A stretch of DNA of 64,000 bases from Streptomyces sp. ICC1 (GCF_003287935.1 NZ_CP030287.1:8303369-8367368); one strand, 5' to 3'. Counted from the stretch's first letter, positions 47,252 to 55,673 are shown. Translations and numbers: made by a program. The notes: generated from the letters alone by a model not told the origin.

Positions 47252-47470
47252 GAGGGGCACCTGGAGGAAGGGAAGGGACGGGGCGGCCAGCGAGTCGTTC
47301 AGCCGGAGCGGCGCGCGCGCGTGGGCGGTCTGTGGCGGGCTGAACCGCTCCCCGCACGCGACGCGGGCGAGGTCGCAGGGGGCGAGGTAGAAGAGGGCGT
47401 AGAGGGCGATGGACAGGGCGAGCAGGACGGGCAGTGCCCCGCCGAGCCGTTTGAGCGCGAAGAGGGTCAC
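47252..47470 (-). CDS. ABC transporter permease (DppB/OppB type), N-terminal fragment
   Basis: GTG 47470 after AAGGAG starts VTLFALKRLGGALPVLLALSIALYALFYLAPCDLARVACGER, a typical OppB-family N-terminus with one membrane helix and the conserved PGD-like turn. After about 73 residues it dissolves into Pro/Ser noise near 47250. A few positions (for example PCD for PGD) are unusual, suggesting low sequence quality. Confidence 0.6.
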
Positions 47471-47532
47471 GCGCTGCGCTCCTTCCGGGTGCCGACCCGC
47501 AGGCGCGAGCCCTCGCGCGGGTCGAGGGCGCC
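47467..47532 (-). CDS. C-terminal tail of a second ABC permease (fragment)
   Basis: The frame reads ALDPREGSRLRVGTRKERSA and a stop that overlaps the next permease start. The ALDPR motif is typical of the C-terminus of DppC/OppC-type permeases. Only about 21 residues are present before the sequence changes to a CpaF-like fragment on the other strand. Confidence 0.5.
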   Translation of the reverse strand, partial: GALDPREGSRLRVGTRKERSA

Positions 47533-47709
47533 GCCCTCAACACGGGCCACGAGGGAGGCTGCGGCACGGTCCACGCGAATGCCGCCGCCCACGTACCGGC
47601 CCGGCTGGAGGCCCTGGGGACGGCCGCCGGGCTCGACCGGGCCGCCCTGCACAGCCTGCTGGCGGCCGCGCGGTCCCCCTTCGTCCACCTCGTGCGGGAC
47701 CGGGCCTCC
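47533..47709 (+). CDS. CpaF/TadA-type secretion ATPase, internal fragment
   Basis: The plus strand encodes ALNTGHEGGCGTVHANAAA, the conserved His-box region of CpaF/TadA ATPases, then VPARLEALGTAAGLDRAALHSLL and a VHLVRDR strand. Only about 59 residues are present, with no start, Walker motifs or stop. It is sandwiched between a permease tail and a MocR-type gene, so it is a misplaced fragment. Confidence 0.65.
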
Positions 47710-47752
47710 CGGCGCCCGGGCGCCTCGGCCCCCGCCCCGGGGCGGGGCCGGA

Positions 47753-48868
47753 CTCGTCGACGCCCTGCGCGCCGCACCGTGTCGCATCGACCTCTCTCCC
47801 GGAGTGCCCGACCTGGCCGCGTTCCCGCGCTCGGCCTGGCTCCAGGCCGAGCGCCGGGTCCTCGCCCGGCTCACCCCCGCCGACTTCGGCTACGGGAACC
47901 CCCAGGGCACGCTCGCGCTGCGCGAGGCGATCGTGGGCTGGCTCGCCCGGGGCCGGGGCATCCGCGCGGACCCCGGCGAGGTGGTCGTCGTCGCGGGCGT
48001 GGCCCAGGCGCTCGGACTGCTGGCCCAGGTGCTGCGCGCCGAGGGCGTCCGGCGCATCGCGGTGGAGGACCCCGGCTCGCTCGGGGCCCGGCAGCAACTG
48101 GAGCACGGCGGCATGGAGATCCTGCCCGTACCGGTGGACGCGGGCGGGATCGACACCGCGGTCCTGGCGGCGGGCCGGGCCCAGGTGGCGCTGCTGACCC
48201 CGGCGCACCAGTTCCCGACCGGGGTGGTCCTCGACGGGGAGCGCCGCCGCGAGCTCCTCGGCTGGGCGGCGGCCGGCGGCGTGGTCATCGAGGACGACTA
48301 CGACGCCGAACACCGCTACGACCGCGCCCCCGTCCCCGCGCTCCGGGCCCTGCTGCCCGATGCCGTCTGCTACGCGGGCAGCGTGTCCAAACTGCTCGCC
48401 CCCGCCCTGCGGTTGGGGTGGCTGCTGGTCCCGCCGCGCATGCTGGACGCCGTGATCGAGGCCAAGCGGTACGCCGACCTCGGCAACCCGGTCCTCGCCC
48501 AGCTCGTGCTGGCCCGGCTGATGGAATCGGGCGAACTGGAGCGCCACCTGCGGTTCGTGCGGCGCCGCCACCGGGCCCGCCGGGACATCATGCTGCGGGC
48601 GATCGCCGCCGAGCTGCCGGGCGCCCGGGTGCACGGAGCCGCCGCCGGACTGCACTTGATGGTCACCTTCGACGGCGCGGACTTCGACGACACCGCCCTC
48701 GCGGCGGCGGCCCTGGACCTCGGGGTCAAGGCCCAGCCCCTGTCCTGGCACCGCCTCGGCCAGGGCCCGCCGGGCCTGGTCCTCGGCTACGCGGCGAGCC
48801 CGCCGGGAGAACTGGAGGAGGGCGTGGCGGCCTTCGGCACGGCACTGCGCCGCCTGCGGGCTTCCTGA
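47753..48868 (+). CDS. MocR/PdxR-type regulator, aminotransferase-like part (5' truncated)
   Basis: About 371 residues of the fold-type I aminotransferase domain remain. They include IDLSPGVPDLAAFPRSAW, YGNPQGTLALREAIVGWLARGRGI, VVIEDDYDAEHRYD and the PLP-lysine in YAGSVSKLLAPALRLGW. The N-terminal GntR winged helix that defines MocR regulators is missing, replaced by unrelated sequence upstream of about 47750. It ends 105 bp before a surface-protein gene. Confidence 0.8.
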   Translation, partial: LVDALRAAPCRIDLSPGVPDLAAFPRSAWLQAERRVLARLTPADFGYGNPQGTLALREAIVGWLARGRGIRADPGEVVVVAGVAQALGLLAQVLRAEGVRRIAVEDPGSLGARQQLEHGGMEILPVPVDAGGIDTAVLAAGRAQVALLTPAHQFPTGVVLDGERRRELLGWAAAGGVVIEDDYDAEHRYDRAPVPALRALLPDAVCYAGSVSKLLAPALRLGWLLVPPRMLDAVIEAKRYADLGNPVLAQLVLARLMESGELERHLRFVRRRHRARRDIMLRAIAAELPGARVHGAAAGLHLMVTFDGADFDDTALAAAALDLGVKAQPLSWHRLGQGPPGLVLGYAASPPGELEEGVAAFGTALRRLRAS

Positions 48869-48973
48869 CCCGGAAAGTTTTTCGGGAACGGCGGCAACCT
48901 CCCGGCGGTTCGCGCGTCGTGCGGGGGTGAAGGGCGTGAACCCGCGCCTTCCAGCCGACCGTGGAGAACCACC

Positions 48974-49396
48974 GTGAAGAACCTGAAGCGTGCCCCGCTG
49001 ACCGTCCGCAAGGCGGCGGCCGTCGCCGTCGCAGCCGCCGGGGTGGCCGTCGCGCTGGCCGGGCCGGCCTCCGCCGCGCAGGGGGCGTCCGCGTCGCCGA
49101 CCCCGCCCGCGCCCGCCCCGGCGGTGACCGCGCCGAGCACCGCGCCCAGCGCGGCCCCCTCGGCCGCCCCGAAGCCGCAGCCCTCGGTGAGCGTGCCCCC
49201 GGGCGCGAAGCCCGGCGCGACCCCGAGCACCTCCCCCAGCGCCGCCCCGAGCGCGACCCCGGCCGTGCCCGGCGAAGCCGAGCTCGCGCATACTGGCTCC
49301 TCCGCCACCACCGCCGCACTGGCCGGCGGGGCCGGCCTGCTGGTCACCGCCGGGGCCGCGACCCTGTACGCCGTGCGGCGCCGCGCCAACGGCTGA
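48974..49396 (+). CDS. LAHTG-anchored cell-surface protein (class E sortase substrate)
   Basis: The 140-residue protein has a signal peptide (about 1-35, VAVAAAGVAVALAGPASAA), a Pro/Ala/Ser/Lys-rich stalk (about 36-108), the sorting signal LAHTG (about residue 110), a membrane helix and the basic tail YAVRRRANG. LAXTG is the motif recognised by class E sortases. The start is GTG 48974. A wall-spanning stalk without a globular domain is unusual but known among Streptomyces surface proteins. Confidence 0.85.
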   Translation: MKNLKRAPLTVRKAAAVAVAAAGVAVALAGPASAAQGASASPTPPAPAPAVTAPSTAPSAAPSAAPKPQPSVSVPPGAKPGATPSTSPSAAPSATPAVPGEAELAHTGSSATTAALAGGAGLLVTAGAATLYAVRRRANG

Positions 49397-49404
49397 GGAC
49401 CCAC

Positions 49405-50073
49405 GTGCTCCACCCCGCACCGTCCATCGGCCCCGCCGCGCCCGGCTTCGACCGGCCGCGGCGGGGCTTGTGGTCGTTCCTGCTGCGCCGCGAGCGCCTC
49501 TCCGCCGAGGCTCCGCCCGCGCGGGCGCAGCCGTACCGGCACGCGTACACGTACACCCACGACCGGACCGGCGGGGACCACGGTCCGCAACCCACCGTGA
49601 CCGAGCTCTACCACGCCCACCGGCTGCGCATGGTGCGGCTGGCCGTGCTGCTCGTGGACGACCTGGGCACCGCCGAGGACGTGGTGCAGGACGCCTTCAC
49701 GGCGCTCTACCGCCGCCACGGCGAGCGGATCGCGGAGGTGGACAACGCGCTGGGCTACCTGCGCACCGCCGTGGTCAACACCGCGCGCTCCGTGCTGCGC
49801 CGGCGCAGGACCGCCCGCGCGTGGACCCCGCCGACGCCGGCCGACGTACCGTCCGCCGAGGCCTCGGTGGTCCTGGACGAGGCGCACCGCGAGGTGCTCG
49901 CCGCGCTGGGCCGGCTGACGGCACGGCGGCGCGAGGTACTGGTGCTGCGCTACTGGGCGGACCTGAGCGAGGCGGAGATAGCCGAGACGCTGGGGATCAG
50001 CCGGGGCGCGGTCAAGTCGAACGCGAGCCGGGGTCTGGACGCGCTGGAACGGATTCTGGAGGGTCGGATATGA
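49405..50073 (+). CDS. SigE-family ECF-like RNA polymerase sigma factor
   Basis: The 222-residue protein has a 60-residue basic N-terminal extension, then region 2 (ELYHAHRLRMVRLAVLLVDDLGTAEDVVQDAFTALYRRHG, about 70-110) and region 4 (LTARRREVLVLRYWADLSEAEIAETLGISRGAVKSNASRGL, about 172-214). The GTG at 49405 lies 9 bp after the surface-protein stop, with GAGGA upstream. It overlaps the next gene by ATGA, so sigma factor and membrane protein are co-translated. Confidence 0.88.
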   Translation: MLHPAPSIGPAAPGFDRPRRGLWSFLLRRERLSAEAPPARAQPYRHAYTYTHDRTGGDHGPQPTVTELYHAHRLRMVRLAVLLVDDLGTAEDVVQDAFTALYRRHGERIAEVDNALGYLRTAVVNTARSVLRRRRTARAWTPPTPADVPSAEASVVLDEAHREVLAALGRLTARRREVLVLRYWADLSEAEIAETLGISRGAVKSNASRGLDALERILEGRI

Positions 50074-50642
50074 GGCCAGGGGAAGGCCCGGAGGAGTCCC
50101 CCGCGGCGTTCCCGGCCGGGAGCGCGGCCGGGGGAACGTCCGAGCGGCCCGTCGAGCACCGGCTGCGCCGCGCCCTGGACGCCCGCGCGGCCGGGATCAC
50201 CGTGCGCGAACTGAGCCCGGCGCGGCCGCCGGGGCCGGGCGTACGCAGGCTGCCGTGGGCCCGGCTGCGCTCGCGGGGCTTCGCGCTGCCGCTGGCCGGG
50301 CTGGCCGCGGCGGCGGCCGCGGTGGTGGGGTACGCCGTGCTGGCTCCGGATCCGGCCCGGATGGGGCCGAACCCCGTACCGGTGCCGCCGGCCGCGCCGC
50401 CGTCGGCCTCGCCGACCGGTGGGGACGATTCCCCGGCTCCGTCCCCGACACCGGCGCCGCTCAGCCCGTCGCCCTCGGTCAGCGGGCCCACGCCGCCCGG
50501 GCCGCTCCGGCCGGGCGGGTCGTCTCCGAAGCCGCCGCAGCCGAGTTCGACCCCGTCGGGTCGCTCGTCCGCGGCGACCTCGCCCTCCTCGTCGGCCGCC
50601 GTCCCCTCGCCCGCGCCGACCCGCTCCCCGGGTTCGCGCTAG
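50070..50642 (+). CDS. Single-pass membrane protein, putative sigma-factor partner
   Basis: The 190-residue protein has a cytoplasmic N-terminus (about 1-70) with EHRLRRALDARAAGITVREL, one membrane helix (about 73-93, LPLAGLAAAAAAVVGYAVLA) and an extracytoplasmic Pro/Ser-rich tail. Position after a sigma factor suggests an anti-sigma or sensor role; no zinc-binding HxxxCxxC is present. The stop codon TAG (50640-50642) is supplied by the palindromic element at 50639, so the natural C-terminus may have been longer. Confidence 0.65.
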   Translation: MRPGEGPEESPAAFPAGSAAGGTSERPVEHRLRRALDARAAGITVRELSPARPPGPGVRRLPWARLRSRGFALPLAGLAAAAAAVVGYAVLAPDPARMGPNPVPVPPAAPPSASPTGGDDSPAPSPTPAPLSPSPSVSGPTPPGPLRPGGSSPKPPQPSSTPSGRSSAATSPSSSAAVPSPAPTRSPGSR

Positions 50643-50806
50643 GGGGTGTCTGGTGGATCTCCGCGGCGTCGCGACGCCCGGCACGCACTCTCGCCGCACC
50701 GGCCGAAAGCCCAAGTACGCCCAGTACGAGTGCTTCCGGCCGGCACGCCGAGAGCACGCACCGGACGCCGCTCCTTCCCCGCGGAGATCCACCAGACACC
50801 CCCTAG
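50639..50806. mobile_element. MITE-like palindromic element (168 bp)
   Basis: Perfect 28-bp terminal inverted repeats beginning CTAGGGGGTGTCTGGTGG occupy 50639-50666 and 50779-50806. The interior has no gene and contains further paired segments (GGCCGAAAGCCCAAGTACGC and related), so the single strand could fold into one long hairpin. It resembles short palindromic repeats seen between genes in Streptomyces (from memory). It sits between convergent genes and provides the stop of the upstream one. No transposase is encoded; mobilisation in trans is inferred. Confidence 0.75.
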
Positions 50807-50814
50807 TCCAGCGG

Positions 50815-51276
50815 CTACGCGGCGGCCGTCGGCGTGTTCTTCACGGCGGCCACCAGGGGCGCGAGTTCGGGCTTCAGCGCGGCCTCGTCCAGTGCCTCGC
50901 GCAGGGCCGTGTCGTTGGTGGGCCTGGCCTCGGCCAGCAGGGCCAGGCCGGCCGGGCTGACGTCGGTGTAGATGCCCCGCCGGTCGGTCGGGCAGAGGTA
51001 GCGGTTCAGCAGCCCGCGGTCCTCCAGCCGGCTGACCAGCCGGGTCGTCGCGCTCTGGCTGAGCACCACCGAGTCCGCGACCTGGTGCATCCGCAGATGG
51101 CCGCCCACGCCCGCGTGCTGGCGGCTGAGGACGTCGAGCAGCGAGTACTCGCGCACGCTCAGCCCGTGCGCGCTCTGGAGCGCCCGCTCGATGTGCGTCT
51201 CGATCCGGCCGTGCAGGAGGGAGAGGGCGCACCAGCCCTGGGAGAGGGCGGTGAGTGCGCTGTCCGTGGCCGTCAT
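50815..51276 (-). CDS. MarR-family regulator of the adjacent exporter
   Basis: The 153-residue protein has a winged helix (about 48-105: MHQVADSVVLSQSATTRLVSRLEDRGL then CPTDRRGIYTDVSPAGLALL). ATG 51276 follows AAGGAG. It is divergent from an MFS exporter gene; the 190-bp intergenic region holds repeated GCAATA/GCAAATA CCCGCG elements. Repression of the exporter relieved by a ligand is the standard model. Confidence 0.9.
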   Translation of the reverse strand: MTATDSALTALSQGWCALSLLHGRIETHIERALQSAHGLSVREYSLLDVLSRQHAGVGGHLRMHQVADSVVLSQSATTRLVSRLEDRGLLNRYLCPTDRRGIYTDVSPAGLALLAEARPTNDTALREALDEAALKPELAPLVAAVKNTPTAAA

Positions 51277-51320
51277 GGGCTGCTCCTTCAAGGCGTGTCC
51301 CCCCAGGATAGGCCACTCGC

Positions 51321-51362
51321 GCAATAGCCCGCGCTTGCAAATAACCCGCGTCTGCAATTAAT
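51321..51362. promoter_or_regulatory. Candidate MarR operator/divergent promoter
   Basis: GCAATAGCCCGCG (51321-51333) and GCAAATAACCCGCG (51337-51350) are close direct repeats 16 bp apart, followed by GCAATTAA. They lie in the AT-rich centre of the marR-MFS intergenic region, a good place for dimer operators. Confidence 0.5.
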
Positions 51363-51466
51363 GTGGACGCAGGCAAGCCGCCATGGCAAGAGAAATATCG
51401 CCATCCGGCGTCCGGCACCCACGCCGGGTCGCGCGGCACACGCAACCTCCCCCGAAGGACACCCCC

Positions 51467-52684
51467 ATGCCTCTCGCACTACTGGCCCTGGCCATCGGAG
51501 CCTTCGGGATCGGCACCACCGAATTCGTGATCATGGGCCTGCTCCCCGAAGTCGCCGGCACCTACGGCGTCTCGATCCCCACCGCGGGCTTCCTCGTCAC
51601 CGGGTACGCCCTCGGCGTGCTGTTCGGCGCGCCGCTGATGACCGTCCTCGGCACCCGCGTCCCCCGCAAGCGCATGCTGATGCTGCTCATGGGCCTGTTC
51701 ATCGTGGGCAACGTGCTCTCCGCCCTCGCCCCGTCCTTCGGCGTCATGCTCGCCGGGCGCGTCGTGGCCTCCCTCGCCCACGGAGCCTTCTTCGGGATCG
51801 GCGCGGTGGTCGCCGCCGAGCTCGTCGCCCCCGAGAAGAAGGCCGGAGCCATCGCCATGATGTTCACCGGCCTCACCGTGGCCAACGTCGTCGGCGTCCC
51901 GCTCGGCACCCTGGTCGGCCAGCACCTCGGCTGGCGCGTCACCTTCCTCATCGTCGCCTCGCTCGGCATCCTCGGCCTGCTCGGCATCGCACGGCTCGTC
52001 CCCGACCTGCCCCGCCCCGAGGGCGTGCGGATCCGCCACGAGCTGGCCGCCTTCCGCAACGTCCAGGTGCTCTTGGCCATGGGGATGACCGTCCTCGGCT
52101 TCGGCGGGGTCTTCGCCGCCATCACCTACATCACCCCGATGATGACGAACGTCGCCGGCTTCGCCGACACCTCCGTCTCCTGGCTGCTGGTCCTGCTCGG
52201 CCTCGGCATGGTCGTGGGCAACCTCGTCGGCGGCCGGTTCGCCGACCGCGCGCTGATGCCGATGCTGTACGTGTCCCTGGGCTCGCTGGCGCTGGTCCTG
52301 GCGGCCTTCACCCTCACCGCCCACACCAAGGCCGGGGCCGCCGTCACCGTCGTCCTCATCGGAGCCCTCGGCTTCGCGACCGTGCCGCCGCTGCAGAAGC
52401 GGGTCCTGGACCAGGCCGCCGGCGCCCCCACCCTGGCCTCGGCCGTCAACATCGGCGCCTTCAACCTCGGCAACGCCCTCGCCGCGTGGCTCGGCGGGCT
52501 CGTCATCTCCGCCGGGCTCGGCTGGACCGCCCCGAACTGGGTCGGCGCGGCGCTCGCCGCCTCCGCCCTGGTCCTCGCCGTCGTCTCCGGTGCGCTGGAC
52601 CGGCGTACGGCGGGACGCACCGGCGCCGGCCGGGTCGTCGCGGCCGGCGCCCCGGCTGCCGCGGGCGTCCCCGCCCACCACTGA
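51467..52684 (+). CDS. MFS drug/metabolite exporter (DHA1 type)
   Basis: The 405-residue protein has 12 hydrophobic segments. The start MPLALLALAIGAFGIGTTEFVIMGLLPEV is characteristic of the DHA1/AraJ-like arabinose/drug exporters (motif D1 GTTEF). A motif-A-like loop (GTRVPRKRML, about residue 66) and GFATVPPLQKRVLDQAAGAP follow helix 10. ATG 51467 is preferred over 51383, which would add 28 non-hydrophobic residues. It is divergently encoded from the MarR gene. Confidence 0.9.
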   Translation: MPLALLALAIGAFGIGTTEFVIMGLLPEVAGTYGVSIPTAGFLVTGYALGVLFGAPLMTVLGTRVPRKRMLMLLMGLFIVGNVLSALAPSFGVMLAGRVVASLAHGAFFGIGAVVAAELVAPEKKAGAIAMMFTGLTVANVVGVPLGTLVGQHLGWRVTFLIVASLGILGLLGIARLVPDLPRPEGVRIRHELAAFRNVQVLLAMGMTVLGFGGVFAAITYITPMMTNVAGFADTSVSWLLVLLGLGMVVGNLVGGRFADRALMPMLYVSLGSLALVLAAFTLTAHTKAGAAVTVVLIGALGFATVPPLQKRVLDQAAGAPTLASAVNIGAFNLGNALAAWLGGLVISAGLGWTAPNWVGAALAASALVLAVVSGALDRRTAGRTGAGRVVAAGAPAAAGVPAHH

Positions 52685-52694
52685 TCCACCGCGC

Positions 52695-52739
52695 CGCCCC
52701 GTCCACCCCCCTCTTCCCTGCCCCCCGGCCAACGCCCAG
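52695..52739. other. Probable junction between MFS and protease genes
   Basis: C-rich sequence with CTCTTCCCTGCC, possibly a corrupted mosaic end plus read-2 adapter complement (CCGGCCAACGCCCAG compared with CCGAGCCCACGAGAC). The protease gene begins here without a start codon or ribosome site. The adapter reading is tentative. Confidence 0.4.
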
Positions 52740-54008
52740 CCTCAGCCCCCTGCCCCCGTGCCGCAGGCGACCGGCGCCGAGGGCTGGCCTCCCCCGCCGC
52801 CCGCGGCCCCCGCGTACGGGACCGGCGGCGGCGAGGGCGGCGGCGCCTGGGGCGTGCCCCTGACCGCCGAAGGCAGCCCGCAGCCCAAGCCGAAGGGCAA
52901 GGGCGGCCTGATCGCCGGCGTGCTCGCGGCGGCCCTCCTCGCGGGCGGCGTCGGCGGCGGCGTCGGCTACTGGGCCGCGGAGCGCAGCTCCGACGGCTCC
53001 GGCTCGACCACGGTCAGCGCCGGCAACACCCCCAAGGACCTCAAGCGGGACTCGGGCTCCGTCGCGGGGCTGGCCGCCGGCGCGCTGCCAAGCGTCGTCA
53101 CCATCGAGGCCTCGGCCGGGGACGGCGAGGGCGGCACCGGCACCGGCTTCGTCTACGACCAGCAGGGCCACATCCTCACCAACAACCACGTCGTCGCCTC
53201 CGCGGCCAACGGCGGCAAGCTCAGCGCCACGTTCTCCGACGGCAAGAAGTACGACGCCGAGGTCGTCGGCCGGGCCCAGGGGTACGACGTCGCCGTCATC
53301 AAGCTGAAGAACCCGCCGTCCGGGCTCAAGCCGCTGCCGCTCGGCGACTCCGACAAGGTCGCGGTCGGCGACTCGACCATCGCGATCGGCGCCCCGTTCG
53401 GCCTGTCGAACACGGTCACCACCGGCATCGTCAGCGCCAAGAACCGCCCCGTCGCCTCCGGTGACGGCTCCGGCGGCAAGAACTCGTACATGAGCGCCCT
53501 GCAGACGGACGCCTCCATCAACCCGGGCAACTCCGGCGGCCCGCTCCTCGACAGCCGCGGCGCGGTCATCGGCATCAACTCCGCGATCCAGTCGGCGGGC
53601 AACGGCGGCTTCGGCGGCGGCCAGGCCGGCTCCATCGGCCTCGGTTTCGCCATCCCGGTCAACCAGGCGAAGAACGTCGCCGAATCGCTGATCAAGACCG
53701 GCAAGCCGGTCTACCCGATCATCTCGGTCTCCGTGGACCTCGCGGCCAAGACCGACGGCGCCAAGATCTCCGAGACGGGCGCGGCCGCCAACGAGCTGGT
53801 CGACCCGAACGGCCCGGCCGGCAAGGCGGGCCTGAAGCCCGGCGACATCATCACCGAGCTCGGCGGCAAGCCGATCGACAGCGGCCCGACCCTGATCAGC
53901 GAGATCTGGACGTACAAGCCGGGCGACACGGTGAAGCTGACCTACCTGCGCGGCGGCAAGCCGACCACGGTCGACATCACCCTCGGCTCGCGGGTGGGCG
54001 ACAAGTAG
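52722..54008 (+). CDS. HtrA/DegP-like membrane serine protease with PDZ domain (5' end missing)
   Basis: About 428 residues remain: a Pro/Gly-rich cytoplasmic region, one membrane helix (about 60-85, LIAGVLAAALLAGGVGGGVG), a trypsin-like domain with His (TNNHVV, about 158), Asp (GYDVAVIKLK) and Ser (NPGNSGGPLLD, about 278), and a C-terminal PDZ (about 345-425, GPAGKAGLKPGDIITELGG). The start lies upstream of a C-rich join at about 52700-52740; an in-frame GTG at 52758 has no ribosome site. Degradation or refolding of exported proteins is the family role. Confidence 0.88.
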   Translation, partial: PPANAQPQPPAPVPQATGAEGWPPPPPAAPAYGTGGGEGGGAWGVPLTAEGSPQPKPKGKGGLIAGVLAAALLAGGVGGGVGYWAAERSSDGSGSTTVSAGNTPKDLKRDSGSVAGLAAGALPSVVTIEASAGDGEGGTGTGFVYDQQGHILTNNHVVASAANGGKLSATFSDGKKYDAEVVGRAQGYDVAVIKLKNPPSGLKPLPLGDSDKVAVGDSTIAIGAPFGLSNTVTTGIVSAKNRPVASGDGSGGKNSYMSALQTDASINPGNSGGPLLDSRGAVIGINSAIQSAGNGGFGGGQAGSIGLGFAIPVNQAKNVAESLIKTGKPVYPIISVSVDLAAKTDGAKISETGAAANELVDPNGPAGKAGLKPGDIITELGGKPIDSGPTLISEIWTYKPGDTVKLTYLRGGKPTTVDITLGSRVGDK

Positions 54009-54036
54009 TCCGTACGCGACACGCAACTGGCTTGAT

Positions 54037-54076
54037 GGGAGGGGCCGCAGGCGGGATTCCGCCTGCGGCCCCTCCC
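54037..54076 (+). terminator. Strong hairpin terminator after the HtrA-like gene
   Basis: A perfect 18-bp stem (GGGAGGGGCCGCAGGCGG, 54037-54054, with 54059-54076) closes a GATT loop 28 bp after the protease stop. Confidence 0.92.
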
Positions 54077-54082
54077 AACATC

Positions 54083-54098
54083 CGCTTATGCTTCCAGC
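54083..54098. promoter_or_regulatory. Candidate LysR operator half-site
   Basis: GCTTATGC (reverse complement GCATAAGC) lies in the short intergenic region just before the LysR start. A matching CCATAAGC occurs at 55046-55053 upstream of the cysteine dioxygenase gene. The shared octamer is a candidate recognition element for the LysR protein. Confidence 0.4.
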
Positions 54099-55004
54099 GT
54101 GTTCGATACGCGGCACATACGGACGTTCCACGAGGTGGTCACCTCCGGGTCCTACTCGGCCGCCGCCCGAGTGCTGGGGTACACCCAGCCCGCGATCACC
54201 CAGCAGATGAAGGCGCTCGAACGCGCCGCGGGCACCCCGCTGTTCACCCGCGTCGGGCGCCGCATGCAGCTCACCGAGGCCGGGGAGTCCATGGCCCGGC
54301 ACGCCGAGTCCATACTCGCCGGCCTCTCCGCCGCCGAGGCCCAGCTCCAGGCGTACGCCCGGCTGCGCACCGGCCGCGTCCGGCTGTGCGGCTTCCCCAG
54401 CGCCAACGTCACCCTGGTCCCGGAGGCCCTCAGCAGCCTGGCCAAGGAGCACCCGGGCATCCAGGTCGAACTGCTGGAGCAGGAGCCGCCGGACTCCCTG
54501 CGCAGGCTCGAGCGCGGCGAGTGCGACATCACCCTGGCCTTCACCTATCCCGGGCTGCACGAGCAGGTCCCCGACGAGGTCTCCGAGGTCAAGCTGCTGG
54601 AGGACCAACTGACGGTGCTGCTGCCGACCGGCCACCCGCTGGCCCGCCGGCGGGCCGTGCACCTCGCGGACCTCGCCGGGGAGCGGTGGATCGCGGGCTG
54701 CCCGCGCTGCCGGGCGAACCTCCTGCACGAGTGCGCGGAGCTGGGCTTCGTCCCCGACATCCGCTTCGCCACCGATGACAACCTGGTGGTGCAGAGCCTG
54801 GTCGCGCAGGGCCTCGGCGTGGCCATGATGCCCGCCCTGGTGCTGCCCTCGCTCTCCTTGAGCAGGGCGTGCGGGCGGGTGCTGGAGCCGGCCGCACGCC
54901 GCCACATCGCCGCCTACGTGTACCGCGACCACGCGCGGATCCCGGCGACGGCGGCGGTGCTCGACGCCCTGCGCCGGGTGGCCTCGAACCGCGTGGGCTG
55001 CTGA
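54099..55004 (+). CDS. LysR-family transcriptional regulator
   Basis: The 301-residue protein has the LysR HTH (RHIRTFHEVVTSGSYSAAARVLGYTQPAITQQMKALER, about 5-42) and an LTTR effector domain (about 92-295) with RVRLCGFPSANVTLVP and DEVSEVKLLEDQLTVLLPTGHPLA. It is immediately upstream of a cysteine dioxygenase/YeiH-type pair on the same strand. In enterobacteria the LysR protein YeiE regulates sulfite response and lies beside yeiH, so a sulfur-related role is inferred. Confidence 0.88.
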   Translation: MFDTRHIRTFHEVVTSGSYSAAARVLGYTQPAITQQMKALERAAGTPLFTRVGRRMQLTEAGESMARHAESILAGLSAAEAQLQAYARLRTGRVRLCGFPSANVTLVPEALSSLAKEHPGIQVELLEQEPPDSLRRLERGECDITLAFTYPGLHEQVPDEVSEVKLLEDQLTVLLPTGHPLARRRAVHLADLAGERWIAGCPRCRANLLHECAELGFVPDIRFATDDNLVVQSLVAQGLGVAMMPALVLPSLSLSRACGRVLEPAARRHIAAYVYRDHARIPATAAVLDALRRVASNRVGC

Positions 55005-55118
55005 GCGGGCCACCGCGCCTTCCCGTCCCCGCGGACGCGTCAACCCATAAGCAGATCTTCGGAGTTCGGCTCAGAACTGTCGTTGGACGTGATGGGCAGG
55101 CTCACCGACGCTCCGGGT

Positions 55119-55673
55119 ATGACCACCACCACGCCGGCCCGTACGACCGCGAGGACGGCCGCCCTCGTCAGTGAGATCCGCACGGTCGTGAACCGCGGGC
55201 TCGCCCCGGACCTGACCGCCTACCTGGTCGGCGAACGGCTCGCCCCGCACCTGGGGACGACCGGTCTGCTCACCCCCGCGCAGCGCGAGGGCCACCCCGA
55301 CCGCTACCGGCAGCACATCCTGCACGCGGAGCCGGACGGCAGCTTCTCGGTGGTGGCCCTGGTGTGGCTGCCGGGTCAGGAGACCGCCATCCACGACCAC
55401 GTCTCGTGGTGCGTGGCCGGGGTGCACGAGGGCGAGGAAAGCGAGCTCCGCTACCGCCTCGCCCCCGCCACGGCGACCGGGGGCGCCCGGCTGGTGGCGA
55501 CCGAGCAGGTGGTCAACGGAATCGGCGACGTCTGCGGCTTCGCCCCGCCCGGCGACATCCACAGGGTCCGCAACTCCTGCGCCACGAAGGCGATATCCCT
55601 CCACGTGTACGGCGCCGACGTCGCCCGCCTGGGCAGCAGCGTCCGCCGTGTCTACACGCTCCCGGCCGACTGA
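55119..55673 (+). CDS. Cysteine dioxygenase (type I, cupin)
   Basis: The 184-residue cupin oxidises cysteine to cysteine sulfinate. Iron ligands are seen in PGQETAIHDHVSWCVAGV (two His, about residues 87-104) and PGDIHRVRN (third His, about 146). The conserved Tyr (YRQHIL) and VYG near the end fit actinobacterial CDOs. ATG 55119 is chosen by homology; 55083 and 55092 are alternatives and none has a clear ribosome site. It overlaps the transporter start (TGATG). Confidence 0.85.
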   Translation: MTTTTPARTTARTAALVSEIRTVVNRGLAPDLTAYLVGERLAPHLGTTGLLTPAQREGHPDRYRQHILHAEPDGSFSVVALVWLPGQETAIHDHVSWCVAGVHEGEESELRYRLAPATATGGARLVATEQVVNGIGDVCGFAPPGDIHRVRNSCATKAISLHVYGADVARLGSSVRRVYTLPAD

